DNA from: a bacterium
GTDB taxonomy: Bacteria > Planctomycetota > UBA1135 > UBA2386
Direction of reading: 5' to 3'
Assembly (NCBI GenBank): GCA_024743115.1
Contig: JANSXC010000009.1
Coordinates: forward strand, 124,001-188,000
DNA: 64,000 bases
A model generated the notes under the pieces. The model worked only from the letters and a program-made list of their open reading frames with translations, had not been told where the DNA came from and searched no databases. Position 1 is the stretch's first letter; every line of letters begins with the position of its first letter. Below are positions 51,729-60,126 of the stretch, one piece after another. Made by a program: the position numbers and the translations under genes.

Positions 51729-52303
51729 TCGGCGCACTGGCGACCTTGCTGCTCGGCCACGTACTCGCCGACTTCGTGTTCCAGAGCCGCCGACTGGCCG
51801 AGGCAAAACGCCAGCAACATCGCGGCCTGCTCACCCACATCGCCATCGTCGCGCTCTCGCACGCCGCCTGCCTCGCACCCAGCACGATCCTCGAGCCGCG
51901 GGGAGCCGCCCACTGGCTCTGGCTCGTGCCGGCACTGGCCGTCGTCCACGGCCTGATCGATGCGGCCAAGATCGCGATCGAACGCCGGGTTGGAGGCGAA
52001 CGCCTGAGCACGTTCCTCGGCAACCAGGCCATGCACGCCGTCACCCTGTTCGCCGCTGCCGCGATCGGCCCCAGCGTCAGAGTTCCGCCGCTCCTGTTCG
52101 ACGTGATCGTCCTGACGATCGCATTCGTGCTGGTAACGATCGCAGGGTCGGCCGTCGTGCGCCTCGTCCTGGCCCGCCACCCGCTGCCGGCCAATGCGAA
52201 GGACGACGACGCCAACGCCAACGAGGACCGCTCGCGACCCGACGCGATCCGCATGGGTCATACGATCGGCATCCTCGAACGCTCCCTCGGCCCTGCGAAT
52301 TGA
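51725..52303 (+). CDS. DUF3307 family membrane protein
   Basis: A 192-residue protein with about four hydrophobic helices. The family signature is at the start: LLLGHVLADFVFQSRRLAEAKRQ, with the His, Asp and Gln of the usual HxxADFxxQ pattern, then GLLTHIAIVALSHAACL and VVHGLIDAAKIAIERR. A charged Asp/Asn-rich loop lies near the C-terminus. It overlaps satD by four bases (ATGA) and is very likely co-expressed with it. The role of DUF3307 proteins is unknown; the repeated link to SatD suggests a membrane partner for a cytoplasmic regulator. Confidence 0.88.
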   Translation: MIGALATLLLGHVLADFVFQSRRLAEAKRQQHRGLLTHIAIVALSHAACLAPSTILEPRGAAHWLWLVPALAVVHGLIDAAKIAIERRVGGERLSTFLGNQAMHAVTLFAAAAIGPSVRVPPLLFDVIVLTIAFVLVTIAGSAVVRLVLARHPLPANAKDDDANANEDRSRPDAIRMGHTIGILERSLGPAN

Positions 52304-52329
52304 ACGGCGACTCCGGCCGCCGCAACGCA

Positions 52330-52998
52330 CTACCCCGGGGTCGCCCCCGCCAACGCCACGAGCGCGCGGCGCTGGGAACGCGACGGCCGAGCCAGCGGTC
52401 GGGCCGCGCGGATCCGGGCCAGCGCGTCGTCGACGGTCGCCGCTTGACGCGTTCGGAGCAGCCACGCCGCCGCCACCATCGCGGTGCGGCCGTGGCCCTG
52501 CGCACAGTGCAGATAGAACGGTCGCGGCACCGCGGCCAGCGAATCGACGACCTCGACCAGACGCTCCGGGCTCGCGCCGACGCCGTCGAGCAGCGGCTGA
52601 GCAACGTAGTCGCGACCGCGACACACTGCGGCCGAGTCCACGAGTTCGGCCGTGAGGTCGACGACGGCCGCGACCTCGGCAGGCAGTTCGGTGACGACGA
52701 CCCGGCGGCCGATCCAGCATTCCGACGACAGCCGGGCATGCGGCGGCTCGCGTGAGACCGCCCGCAACAGCCACCAGCACGACCACGACAACAGCAAAAA
52801 CGGCAACAGCACGACGAACCTCGGCCCCTTGCGCCACCGCCCGTCGGGCCGCTTGCCGAACCAATGCGCGTCACCGACGCAGTACGCGAGGGCGACGAGT
52901 CCGAACGCGAGCGTCGGCCAGATCAGCAAGAGCCACGGGCCGCCGCGCGCTGCGAGCCAGCCACATGTGACGGCGAGGAGCAGCAGCGTCACCGCCAC
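52330..52998 (-). CDS. Membrane-anchored dual-specificity-type protein phosphatase
   Basis: A 222-residue protein with a GTG start. Two to three hydrophobic helices occupy the first 85 residues (LLLLAVTCGWLAARG, LLLIWPTLAFGLVALAYCVG, VVLLPFLLLSWSCWWLL). The soluble part contains the cysteine phosphatase loop HCAQGHGRT (HCxxGxxR pattern) with a general-acid candidate in DYVAQPLLDGVG. The family removes phosphate from Tyr, Ser/Thr or lipids. With three kinase genes in the window it could act in the same signalling, but there is no direct link. It is convergent with the DUF3307 gene. Confidence 0.85.
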   Translation of the reverse strand: MAVTLLLLAVTCGWLAARGGPWLLLIWPTLAFGLVALAYCVGDAHWFGKRPDGRWRKGPRFVVLLPFLLLSWSCWWLLRAVSREPPHARLSSECWIGRRVVVTELPAEVAAVVDLTAELVDSAAVCRGRDYVAQPLLDGVGASPERLVEVVDSLAAVPRPFYLHCAQGHGRTAMVAAAWLLRTRQAATVDDALARIRAARPLARPSRSQRRALVALAGATPG

Positions 52999-53109
52999 GC
53001 GACCTCTCGGTGCGGGCGTTCGCCGAACGACGACAGGCAGCGAATCGACATCGTCACGTCCGTGCCACGTTGCGACGCCGGCGCACCGACGTCAACCGGA
53101 CGCAGCCGC

Positions 53110-54300
53110 TCAGAGACTCAACTGCCAGCTGTAGCGGATCAGCTGCGGCTGCTCGGGCGTCTGATCGCCGGACCAGTAGCCGCCGCCCTGCCCCGCGCTG
53201 CCGTCCGAAGTGAACGCGGTGTGGCGCCCTTCGAACTCGGGCGGCGAGCCGGACTCGCTCCACGGGATCACGAACAGATTGACCTGGTCGTAGAGCACCA
53301 CGCGCGCGCTGCTGAGAATCGCCTGCAGGCCACCGCTGCCGCTGCTGCGCGTGACCTGAAGACGCCAATCCGTGGCCGGGTCGTACTGCGCGGAATACTG
53401 CAGGTCAGTGTTGTTCCAGTAGTCCGCCGTCCAGGGCGCGGACCCGAAGTAGTTGTTGCCAGGCAGCAGATCACTGTCGGTGACGTAACTGAACTGGTAG
53501 TCGTGCACCGGGTCGGCCAGCGGAATCGGGGCGCTCGGACACTGCCACGTCAGGGCGTAGCGACCGGGGGTCATCGGGGCGGGGAACTGCGGCGCGAGCG
53601 TACGGCCATGCGGACCGTTGCCGACCGGGAACTTCGCGTTCGGCCCGAGGAACGCCGCGTCGAGCTGCGCCTGATCGAGGTCGACGACGACGAAGCCGAT
53701 CTGGAACACCTCCGTGACCGCATCCGGGATGCGACGCGCGATCGACGGATCCGAGTTGCCGGTCGGAACACCCGTCGGTGCCGGCATCGTGAAGTTCTCG
53801 AAGTTCGACACGGCGCTGCCGACGATCTCCTCGACGAGGATCTGCGGCGGGATCCGCGCCGGCTGCGGACAGGTGTTGATGATACGAAAGACCCGACTGT
53901 AGACGACGGCCCGCGGCTCCCGCGTATCGAGCCGCCGCCCTGTCAGGGTGACCTCGAGCACGACGCTCATGCCCTCGAAGTCGCAGTCGTCGAGCAGAAT
54001 ATCGGCCGTGACCGGCGCATCGCCGAGCACCGCACCCTGTGGCAGCGACATGCGGGCCGAGCTACCGCCGACCAGGCTGTAACCGAATCGCGCCTCGACC
54101 GTCGCTGGGTCGAGATCGGCCGGTGGGGACGTCCGGATCGTGAACTCACCGATCTTGCCTGGCGCGCCCTGGCTCGGATCGCAACAGAGCGTGATGTCGC
54201 TGGCGCGGAACTCGACCGTCTGGCCACCGGAACTGCCGCCGCTGCAAGCAGCGGCGAGCGCGATGACGAGGGGAAAAGACAGCTGGTGCAGGATTCTCAT
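53110..54300 (-). CDS. Putative lipoprotein of unknown function
   Basis: A 396-residue protein with a lipobox signal (LVIALAAACSGGSSGG, Cys at residue 19), so it is probably anchored in a membrane. The body is beta-rich with conserved-looking pairs of cysteines (LCCDPSQGAPG, DDCDFEGMSVV, NTCPQPARIPP), and nothing is recognisable as an enzyme. The ATG at 54300 is preceded by GAGG at about 8 bases. It is divergent from the fibronectin-like gene with 87 bases between, so both may share a regulatory region. Confidence 0.7.
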   Translation of the reverse strand: MRILHQLSFPLVIALAAACSGGSSGGQTVEFRASDITLCCDPSQGAPGKIGEFTIRTSPPADLDPATVEARFGYSLVGGSSARMSLPQGAVLGDAPVTADILLDDCDFEGMSVVLEVTLTGRRLDTREPRAVVYSRVFRIINTCPQPARIPPQILVEEIVGSAVSNFENFTMPAPTGVPTGNSDPSIARRIPDAVTEVFQIGFVVVDLDQAQLDAAFLGPNAKFPVGNGPHGRTLAPQFPAPMTPGRYALTWQCPSAPIPLADPVHDYQFSYVTDSDLLPGNNYFGSAPWTADYWNNTDLQYSAQYDPATDWRLQVTRSSGSGGLQAILSSARVVLYDQVNLFVIPWSESGSPPEFEGRHTAFTSDGSAGQGGGYWSGDQTPEQPQLIRYSWQLSL

Positions 54301-54374
54301 GGATCGGCCTCGCCCCCAGAGCGGCAGGCCGGACCAACCACCGCCCGACTTTTTGGCCGAGAAACCGAGCCGGT

Positions 54375-54380
54375 TACGAT
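54375..54380 (+). promoter_or_regulatory. Candidate -10 box (TACGAT) close to the start at 54388
   Basis: A TANNNT hexamer ends 7 bases before the ATG at 54388, with no ribosome binding site. It lies in the 87-base space between divergent genes. Confidence 0.4.
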
Positions 54381-54387
54381 TCACGGT

Positions 54388-56118
54388 ATGGCACCCAACT
54401 CACGAATCCTCGCCCTGCTCGTGACCGGTGCCGCGATCGCGGCCGCACCCGGCCCGATCGCGCAACGACCGACCACGCTGAGCCCGCGAGAGGTCCTGGC
54501 GACGTTCGGTGCGTTCGTTGACCTCGACGCCGGCGCGATCCTGCCCGGCCCCAGACTCGGCCCGCTGGTCGCCGACGTCCGCTTCGATCGGGATGGCAAG
54601 GGACTGTATCTCGAGCCCCTTCACGGCGCGCAGAGCCGCGGCCGGCACGACGTCACGCCGGATGCCGACACCTGGTCCACGGATCGCATCCGCTGCCAAC
54701 GAAACGGGCACCCGCCGGCGACCTTCGTGCGCACCGATCAGGGTGTCGCCCGCCTCGACGCCACGATCCTCCACCACTACAGCGTCAGTACGGTGAGCCT
54801 GAGGTGGTTGGTTACCGCAGCCGCTGCGGCCGACGCCGCCCGATTCGATCTGCCGCCGATGGCGTTCGAACGCGCCTGGGACGGCCAGCAGCTGACCCTG
54901 ACCTGGCTCGACGACGCGACGCAGTGGCAGATCGAGATCACGCACACCGCGACCGGCGCGGCGCCCGCCGAAGCCACCGAAGAGAACCCACCCGAAGTCA
55001 CGCGCGAGGTGATCGACGAGCCGCGCCTCGTGCTGGCCGAACTCGCGGACGATCGGGCCTACCGGGTTCGCGTCTGGGGGCTGCGTGATGGCATCGCTTC
55101 CGTGCCGGGGCAGACCGTCATCCATGGTCGACCGCGCGCCGCCGTGCGCGGCCACACCGACTTCGACGGCCGTTGGTTCGAGCGCGGCGGACTGCGGCTG
55201 ACGCCAGCCGCGGCGGCCGTCGACGGCGACGCCGACATCGTCTTCTTCCTCTACGGCATCTACGTACCGGGCGGTGGGGTCGTGAAGCTCGGCAGCGGCG
55301 AGGCCGCCTACCTTCGCGGCTCGCGACTGCCGAATGGTCCGCATCCCTGCGTTCACTCGCGGCTCGAACGCGACGATGTTCTCGCGGTGCAACTACGTGA
55401 TGGCCGTTGGGCCAAGATCTGGCTGCAGGCCCAGGACGGTAGGGACCTACGCAACGGCATGCGTGTCCAGCACACGTTCCTCGGCGACGGGCGGCAGTCC
55501 ATGCAGCAGCGGCCGACGGCGGTCTCCGCCAAGGTCGAAGACGGCGTCGTCACCGTGAGCTGGCCGGCGGTCCCGGGCGCCATGCGCTATCTCGTCGAGG
55601 CCGATGGCCGGCCGCCGGTGACGACCACGCGAACGACACTGCGCTGGCCCGCGCTGCCGGATCGATTGTTCGAGGTTCGACTCTACGCGGAGTCGGCGCT
55701 CGGCGAACGGTCGACGCCCGCCCGCGCCCGCGCGCACACCTACGGCGGCGGCGCGCGACTGGGAACGGCCGTGCTCGTCGCGATGTCGGACGGCATCGAG
55801 TTCGCATCGGGCAAAGTCGGTCGCAACCCGCCGTGGGATCTCGCGATCACCGGCGGTGCGGGCGGCAGCTCGTCGCTGAGTTTTCGCGCGGCCGGGACCA
55901 TCGAACCGGCCGGCAAACGCGGCTTCGCCGACTTCTCGGATCTCGACCCCGACAACGGTCGAGCGCGCTGGGACAGTGACGACCGCCAGCAGGGCTGCAA
56001 CCGGCTCTACGTGCACACGCCCGATGGCGGCTGCGCCAGCGTACTGATCCTCGAACGCGGCTGGCCGAACACGAAGATCGAATACCTGTGGCTGCCGCGG
56101 CTGCCGGAGCGCAAGTGA
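54388..56118 (+). CDS. Exported protein with fibronectin type III-like modules
   Basis: A 576-residue protein with a signal peptide (LALLVTGAAIAAAPGPIAQ). Two regions look like fibronectin type III sandwiches: about 160-240 (LTLTWLDDATQWQIEITHT ... AYRVRVWGL) and about 380-455 (VTVSWPAVPGAMRYLVEADG ... LFEVRLYAESALGERS). No catalytic motif was found. It probably binds a surface polymer or another protein. The start at 54388 was chosen for its signal peptide; the long frame upstream of it runs antisense to two other genes. Confidence 0.72.
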   Translation: MAPNSRILALLVTGAAIAAAPGPIAQRPTTLSPREVLATFGAFVDLDAGAILPGPRLGPLVADVRFDRDGKGLYLEPLHGAQSRGRHDVTPDADTWSTDRIRCQRNGHPPATFVRTDQGVARLDATILHHYSVSTVSLRWLVTAAAAADAARFDLPPMAFERAWDGQQLTLTWLDDATQWQIEITHTATGAAPAEATEENPPEVTREVIDEPRLVLAELADDRAYRVRVWGLRDGIASVPGQTVIHGRPRAAVRGHTDFDGRWFERGGLRLTPAAAAVDGDADIVFFLYGIYVPGGGVVKLGSGEAAYLRGSRLPNGPHPCVHSRLERDDVLAVQLRDGRWAKIWLQAQDGRDLRNGMRVQHTFLGDGRQSMQQRPTAVSAKVEDGVVTVSWPAVPGAMRYLVEADGRPPVTTTRTTLRWPALPDRLFEVRLYAESALGERSTPARARAHTYGGGARLGTAVLVAMSDGIEFASGKVGRNPPWDLAITGGAGGSSSLSFRAAGTIEPAGKRGFADFSDLDPDNGRARWDSDDRQQGCNRLYVHTPDGGCASVLILERGWPNTKIEYLWLPRLPERK

Positions 56119-56143
56119 GCCGACGCGACCGCCGCGGCCTGAC

Positions 56144-56905
56144 TCAAGCCCGTTGCAGCAGCCAGGCCACGACGTCGAGCGTGGGCGCGAAGTGAAGCAC
56201 CGGCGGCAGATCGGGCAGCGCGATTCCGAACGCCTCGGCGACCGTGCAGCGCCCGATCTCGGCCTCGGCCGCGTGCAGCGGCCAGGGCGCATGATGGATC
56301 TCCCCCACCCGCAACTCGCCCCGCGGTGTCGCCGTCGCGAGGAAGTAGCGCTCGGTGAGCCAGTGACCGAACGTTCCCGGCGCCTGCAGTCGCAACACTT
56401 CGCCGGCCCGATAGCGCGCTTCGAACACGCCGCCGCCGATTCCGCGATGCCGGCGCTCGCTGCGATAGTCGATAGCGCCGTCCGAAGTCGCGGCCATCGT
56501 CATCCTGGCGTGATGATACGGCAGGTGGAACGACCAGCGCGCGAGGCGCACGGCGAGCGGGCTGTTCGCATCGAGCGAGAAGAACCAGACCCCGGCCCGC
56601 CCACGATGCCGGACATAGGTGCGGACGTTGAGCTCGAGGAAGCGAGACGGACTGCAAGGTAGCGGCGGCACCCATCGTGGCGCAGTCCGCTCCATGCGAA
56701 AGGGCACGACGCCGACCCAGGCTTCGCCCTCCCACGTGTCGAGTTCGAGACCCGCCGGCAGTGCGGCGTGCAGCGGACCCGCGGCGACGGGCCAGTGCGC
56801 GAACAGCAGATCGCGCCAGCGCATCTTCAGAGCCCAGGGCCGCGCCGGTGGCGGTTCGGCACGATGGGCGGTCTGCTGCAGGAGGTCTTTCGCGCGCTCG
56901 GCCAC
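56144..56905 (-). CDS. DUF2071 (YqjF-like) family protein
   Basis: A 253-residue cytoplasmic protein of the DUF2071 family. Conserved lines are ARPWALKMRWRDLLFAHWPV, LELDTWEGEAWVGVVPFRM, FLELNVRTYVRHRGRAGVWF, FSLDANSPLAVRLAR and LPYHHARM, then LTERYFLATATPRGELRVGE near the end. The fold is related to acetoacetate decarboxylase, but no activity is established. I placed the start at a GTG (56905), just ahead of the conserved region; an ATG at 56824 would cut into it, and the longer frame overlaps the divergent kinase gene. The start is uncertain. Confidence 0.82.
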   Translation of the reverse strand: MAERAKDLLQQTAHRAEPPPARPWALKMRWRDLLFAHWPVAAGPLHAALPAGLELDTWEGEAWVGVVPFRMERTAPRWVPPLPCSPSRFLELNVRTYVRHRGRAGVWFFSLDANSPLAVRLARWSFHLPYHHARMTMAATSDGAIDYRSERRHRGIGGGVFEARYRAGEVLRLQAPGTFGHWLTERYFLATATPRGELRVGEIHHAPWPLHAAEAEIGRCTVAEAFGIALPDLPPVLHFAPTLDVVAWLLQRA

Positions 56906-57004
56906 GCCATTGGCAACGCGCCACGCGCGCTCGGACTTTCGATTCCGGAGCTGCCAACTCCGGCTCGCCGGCCAGCGGTTATCTTGCTCGCGGCTCTCTC
57001 CCCC

Positions 57005-60000
57005 ATGTCCGCCTCCGACCAAGCGCGAATCGACGAACTCCTCGAGCGCTGCATCCTCGCCCTCGAGGAGCGCGACGACGCCGAGATCAAGGCGATCCTC
57101 GCGGCGAACCCCGAACACGCGGCGGTGTTGCAGCAGCGCATCGACCAGCTCGCGCAGATCGGCATGCTCCACCGACCGGACGAGGACGACCTCATCCCGG
57201 ATCAACTCGGTGAGTTCAAGCTACTGCAGCAGATCGGTCGCGGCGGCATGGGCGCGGTGTTCATGGCGGAGCAGGAAAATCTGCAGCGTCGCGTCGCGCT
57301 GAAGCTGCTGCGACCCGATCAGCTGCTGTTCCAGGGCGCGCGCGAACGTTTCCGCCGCGAGGTGCTCGCCGTGGCCCGACTCGCGCATCCCGGCATCGTG
57401 CCAATCCTCACGGGTGGCGAGGTCGATGGTGTGCCGTTCTACACGATGGATCTCGTGCAGGGCGCAAGCCTCGCGGAACTGCTGCACGAGCTGACTGGCA
57501 ACGACCCGAGCGCACTCGACGGCACGGCACTTCGACGCGCGCTGGTGCGCGCCATGGCAACCAAGGGCGACGACACCGAGGTCACGGATGCGCCGGTGTT
57601 CCACGGCGCGTGGGTGCCCGTGTGCTGCCGGATATTGCTCGCGACCGCCGAAGCGATCCATCACGCCCACGAGCGCCGCGTGCTACACCGCGACCTCAAG
57701 CCCTCCAACGTGCTGCTCACGGCGAACGGCGAGGCTCGCGTCATCGATTTCGGCCTGGCCGCAGCCGAGGGCGAACAACGCATCACGCGCTCGGGAGCCT
57801 CGTTCGGCTCCGTACCCTACATGGCGCCAGAACAGGCGCGTGGCGAAGTCGAGCGCATCGATGAACGCACGGACGTCTACGGACTTGGCGTGACGCTCTA
57901 CGAACTGCTGACGCTGGCGCTGCCGTTCGGCGACGGCGCCTCGACGCGCGACCGCTTGTTGAGCGGCGACTGCGAACCGCCGGCGCGCCGCAACCCGCTC
58001 GTGCATCCCGACGTCGACGCGATCTGCCTCAAGGCGATGGACGTCGACCCCGGGCGCCGCTACCGCACCGCCGCCGAACTCGCCGACGACCTGCGCGCGT
58101 TCCTCGAGCAACGCACCGTGCGCGCCCGGCGGCCGTCGCGCTGGCTGCGCCTGCGTCGCTGGGGTGCGCGCAATCCGATGCGAGCCGCAGCGCTCGTGCT
58201 CGCGTTCGCGCTGCTCGTGCCCGGCCCACTCGTGTTCGCCTGGCAGCGGGACCTTGCGGCCCACGAGATCGCCGGTGCTCTCGACGAGGCCGAATACCGA
58301 CTCGATCAAGCGCTCGAAGCCGTCGACCTCATGCTCGTGCGAACGGCCGACGCCCGCCTCTCCGAGATCCCGCGCACTGCCGAACTGCGGCGACAGCTGC
58401 TCGAGGATGCGGTCGAGTTTCACGAACGACTGGCCGGCGAAGCGCTGCGCACGGGCGACAGCCAGCGCATCCGTGAAGCGCGAGCCCGCTCGAAGGCCCG
58501 GCTCGGGTCGCTCTGCCTGCAGCTCGGCGACATCGACCGCGCAGTCGAGAACCTCACGAGTGCCGCCCACGACTGCGAGGTGCTCATGCCTGACACGGCC
58601 GACCCCTTGCGGCTGCAGCTCATCCTCGCCAGCGCGTTGCGGCGGCTTGGACAAGCCGAGGGCATGCGCGACGAATACGCGAAGTCCGAGGCGGCCCACA
58701 GCCGCGCGGCCAGCGAGTTTCGCGAGCTCGCGGCCAGCGCGCCGAACCCCAAACGGATCAAGAACGCCGTACTGGCGCAGCTCGACGTCGCGACCAGCCT
58801 CGGCCGACTGCGCCGGTTCGACGAGGCCACCGAGATCCTAGATCGCCTCGATGGCGAGCTGCAGCCGGACAACGCGGCCAGCCAACTGTCCGAGCTCCGA
58901 CGCACGGTCCTGCGCTCCGAGGTATCGGATCACCGCGGCGTCATCCTGTCGCGCCGCGGCGAGACCCGCGAGTCGCTCGCCAGTTTCGCCCGCGCCGTCG
59001 CGCTGCTGGACGAAGTCGATGACCAATTGGAGCCCGCCGACCGCCGCCGCCGCCTCGGCCTCGTCGAACGACTCGGCCTCATGCTGATGCAACGCCGTGA
59101 GTTCGACCGCGCGCGCCCCGTCCTGGAACGGGCAGCGAAGGGCTACACGGAGCTCGCCGCACGAGAACCCGAGCTACCACGTTGGCGCGAGCGGCTCGCA
59201 CCGGTGCGCGGCGCTCTCGCAATCTGCCTGCAGGGGCGCGGCGACGCCAACGGCGCTCTGGCGATGCACGATCGCGTCGTGGAAGCCCTGGGGAGCCTGA
59301 CCACGCAGTTCCCCGGCACGCCCCGTTATCGCCGTGGACTCGCGCTCGCGATGGCCGAACGGGCAGCGTGCCAGCTCGCGCTCGGACAACCGGACGCGGC
59401 GATGACCGACTTCGAGCAGGCGACGCTCGAACTCGAAGCGTGCCTCGCGAACAACGACAGCCTCACTCAGGCACAGGGCAACCTCGTCGCGATCCTCGCC
59501 AACCATGCGAGCGCGCTGCGCCGACTCGACCGCACCGAAGAAGCCCGGGGGGTTCTTGGTCGCGCGCTCGAACTCGCGCGCTCGATCGCCGAACAACGAC
59601 CCAGTTCGCGCAACGATCAGATGCTCATCAACCTCCTGGATCTGGCCTCCGAACTCGCCGTCCTGGAGAACGACATGCCACGCGGGCTCGAGCTCTTTCG
59701 GGAGTGCCGACGGCGCGCCGCCGAGTCCTTGGCTCGCGACCCCGACGATCACCTGCGACAACAGACCGTCGCCAGGATCGCGCTCAACGGCGGCCTCACG
59801 CTCGCAGGCGCCGGAAAACTCGAGGAGGCCCGCGCCTGCTGGGAGAGCGCTCTCGCGGCGGCCCGGCGCGCCGCCCGCGGTGCAAGTCCGGACCGCCGGT
59901 TGCTCGCGCTACTGCTGCTGCGCCTCGCCGAGTACGACTCGGCGCACGACGCCTTGCCGGCTGCGAAAGAGTGGTTTCGCGCTGCGCTGACCGAGACCGA

Positions 60001-60100
60001 CATCACCGCGAAGGAACTGCCGAACTACCGCTCACTGCAGCTGCTGTTCGAGCAGCCCGAGTTCGCGGCGATCCTCGCAGACCATCGCGGCGGCAAGTAG
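57005..60100 (+). CDS. Ser/Thr protein kinase with membrane helix and TPR-rich C-terminal part
   Basis: A 1031-residue PknB-type kinase. An N-terminal helical region (residues 1-65, with LAANPEHAAVLQQRI) resembles that of the kinase at 22744. The kinase domain (about 70-375) is complete: IGRGGMGAVF, Lys100 in VALK, HRDLKPSNVLL, DFGLA and APEQ. A membrane helix (AALVLAFALLVPGPLVFAW, about 400-420) separates it from a long alpha-helical part with many TPR-like units. These repeats suggest a protein-binding outer domain. A TATCTT box lies 19 bases before the ATG. It is convergent with another kinase gene. Confidence 0.93.
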   Translation: MSASDQARIDELLERCILALEERDDAEIKAILAANPEHAAVLQQRIDQLAQIGMLHRPDEDDLIPDQLGEFKLLQQIGRGGMGAVFMAEQENLQRRVALKLLRPDQLLFQGARERFRREVLAVARLAHPGIVPILTGGEVDGVPFYTMDLVQGASLAELLHELTGNDPSALDGTALRRALVRAMATKGDDTEVTDAPVFHGAWVPVCCRILLATAEAIHHAHERRVLHRDLKPSNVLLTANGEARVIDFGLAAAEGEQRITRSGASFGSVPYMAPEQARGEVERIDERTDVYGLGVTLYELLTLALPFGDGASTRDRLLSGDCEPPARRNPLVHPDVDAICLKAMDVDPGRRYRTAAELADDLRAFLEQRTVRARRPSRWLRLRRWGARNPMRAAALVLAFALLVPGPLVFAWQRDLAAHEIAGALDEAEYRLDQALEAVDLMLVRTADARLSEIPRTAELRRQLLEDAVEFHERLAGEALRTGDSQRIREARARSKARLGSLCLQLGDIDRAVENLTSAAHDCEVLMPDTADPLRLQLILASALRRLGQAEGMRDEYAKSEAAHSRAASEFRELAASAPNPKRIKNAVLAQLDVATSLGRLRRFDEATEILDRLDGELQPDNAASQLSELRRTVLRSEVSDHRGVILSRRGETRESLASFARAVALLDEVDDQLEPADRRRRLGLVERLGLMLMQRREFDRARPVLERAAKGYTELAAREPELPRWRERLAPVRGALAICLQGRGDANGALAMHDRVVEALGSLTTQFPGTPRYRRGLALAMAERAACQLALGQPDAAMTDFEQATLELEACLANNDSLTQAQGNLVAILANHASALRRLDRTEEARGVLGRALELARSIAEQRPSSRNDQMLINLLDLASELAVLENDMPRGLELFRECRRRAAESLARDPDDHLRQQTVARIALNGGLTLAGAGKLEEARACWESALAAARRAARGASPDRRLLALLLLRLAEYDSAHDALPAAKEWFRAALTETDITAKELPNYRSLQLLFEQPEFAAILADHRGGK

Positions 60101-60126
60101 CAGCCCGTTCCGGGTTTCTGCTCAGC

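Noticed and set aside
52864..54387. Upstream extension of the fibronectin-like protein
   Set aside because: It crosses two genes on the other strand and lacks a signal peptide; the true start at 54388 has one.
56980..56985. TATCTT box before the TPR kinase counted with the leaderless set
   Set aside because: It ends 19 bases before the start codon, outside the 6-10 base range of the others, so it was left out of the count.
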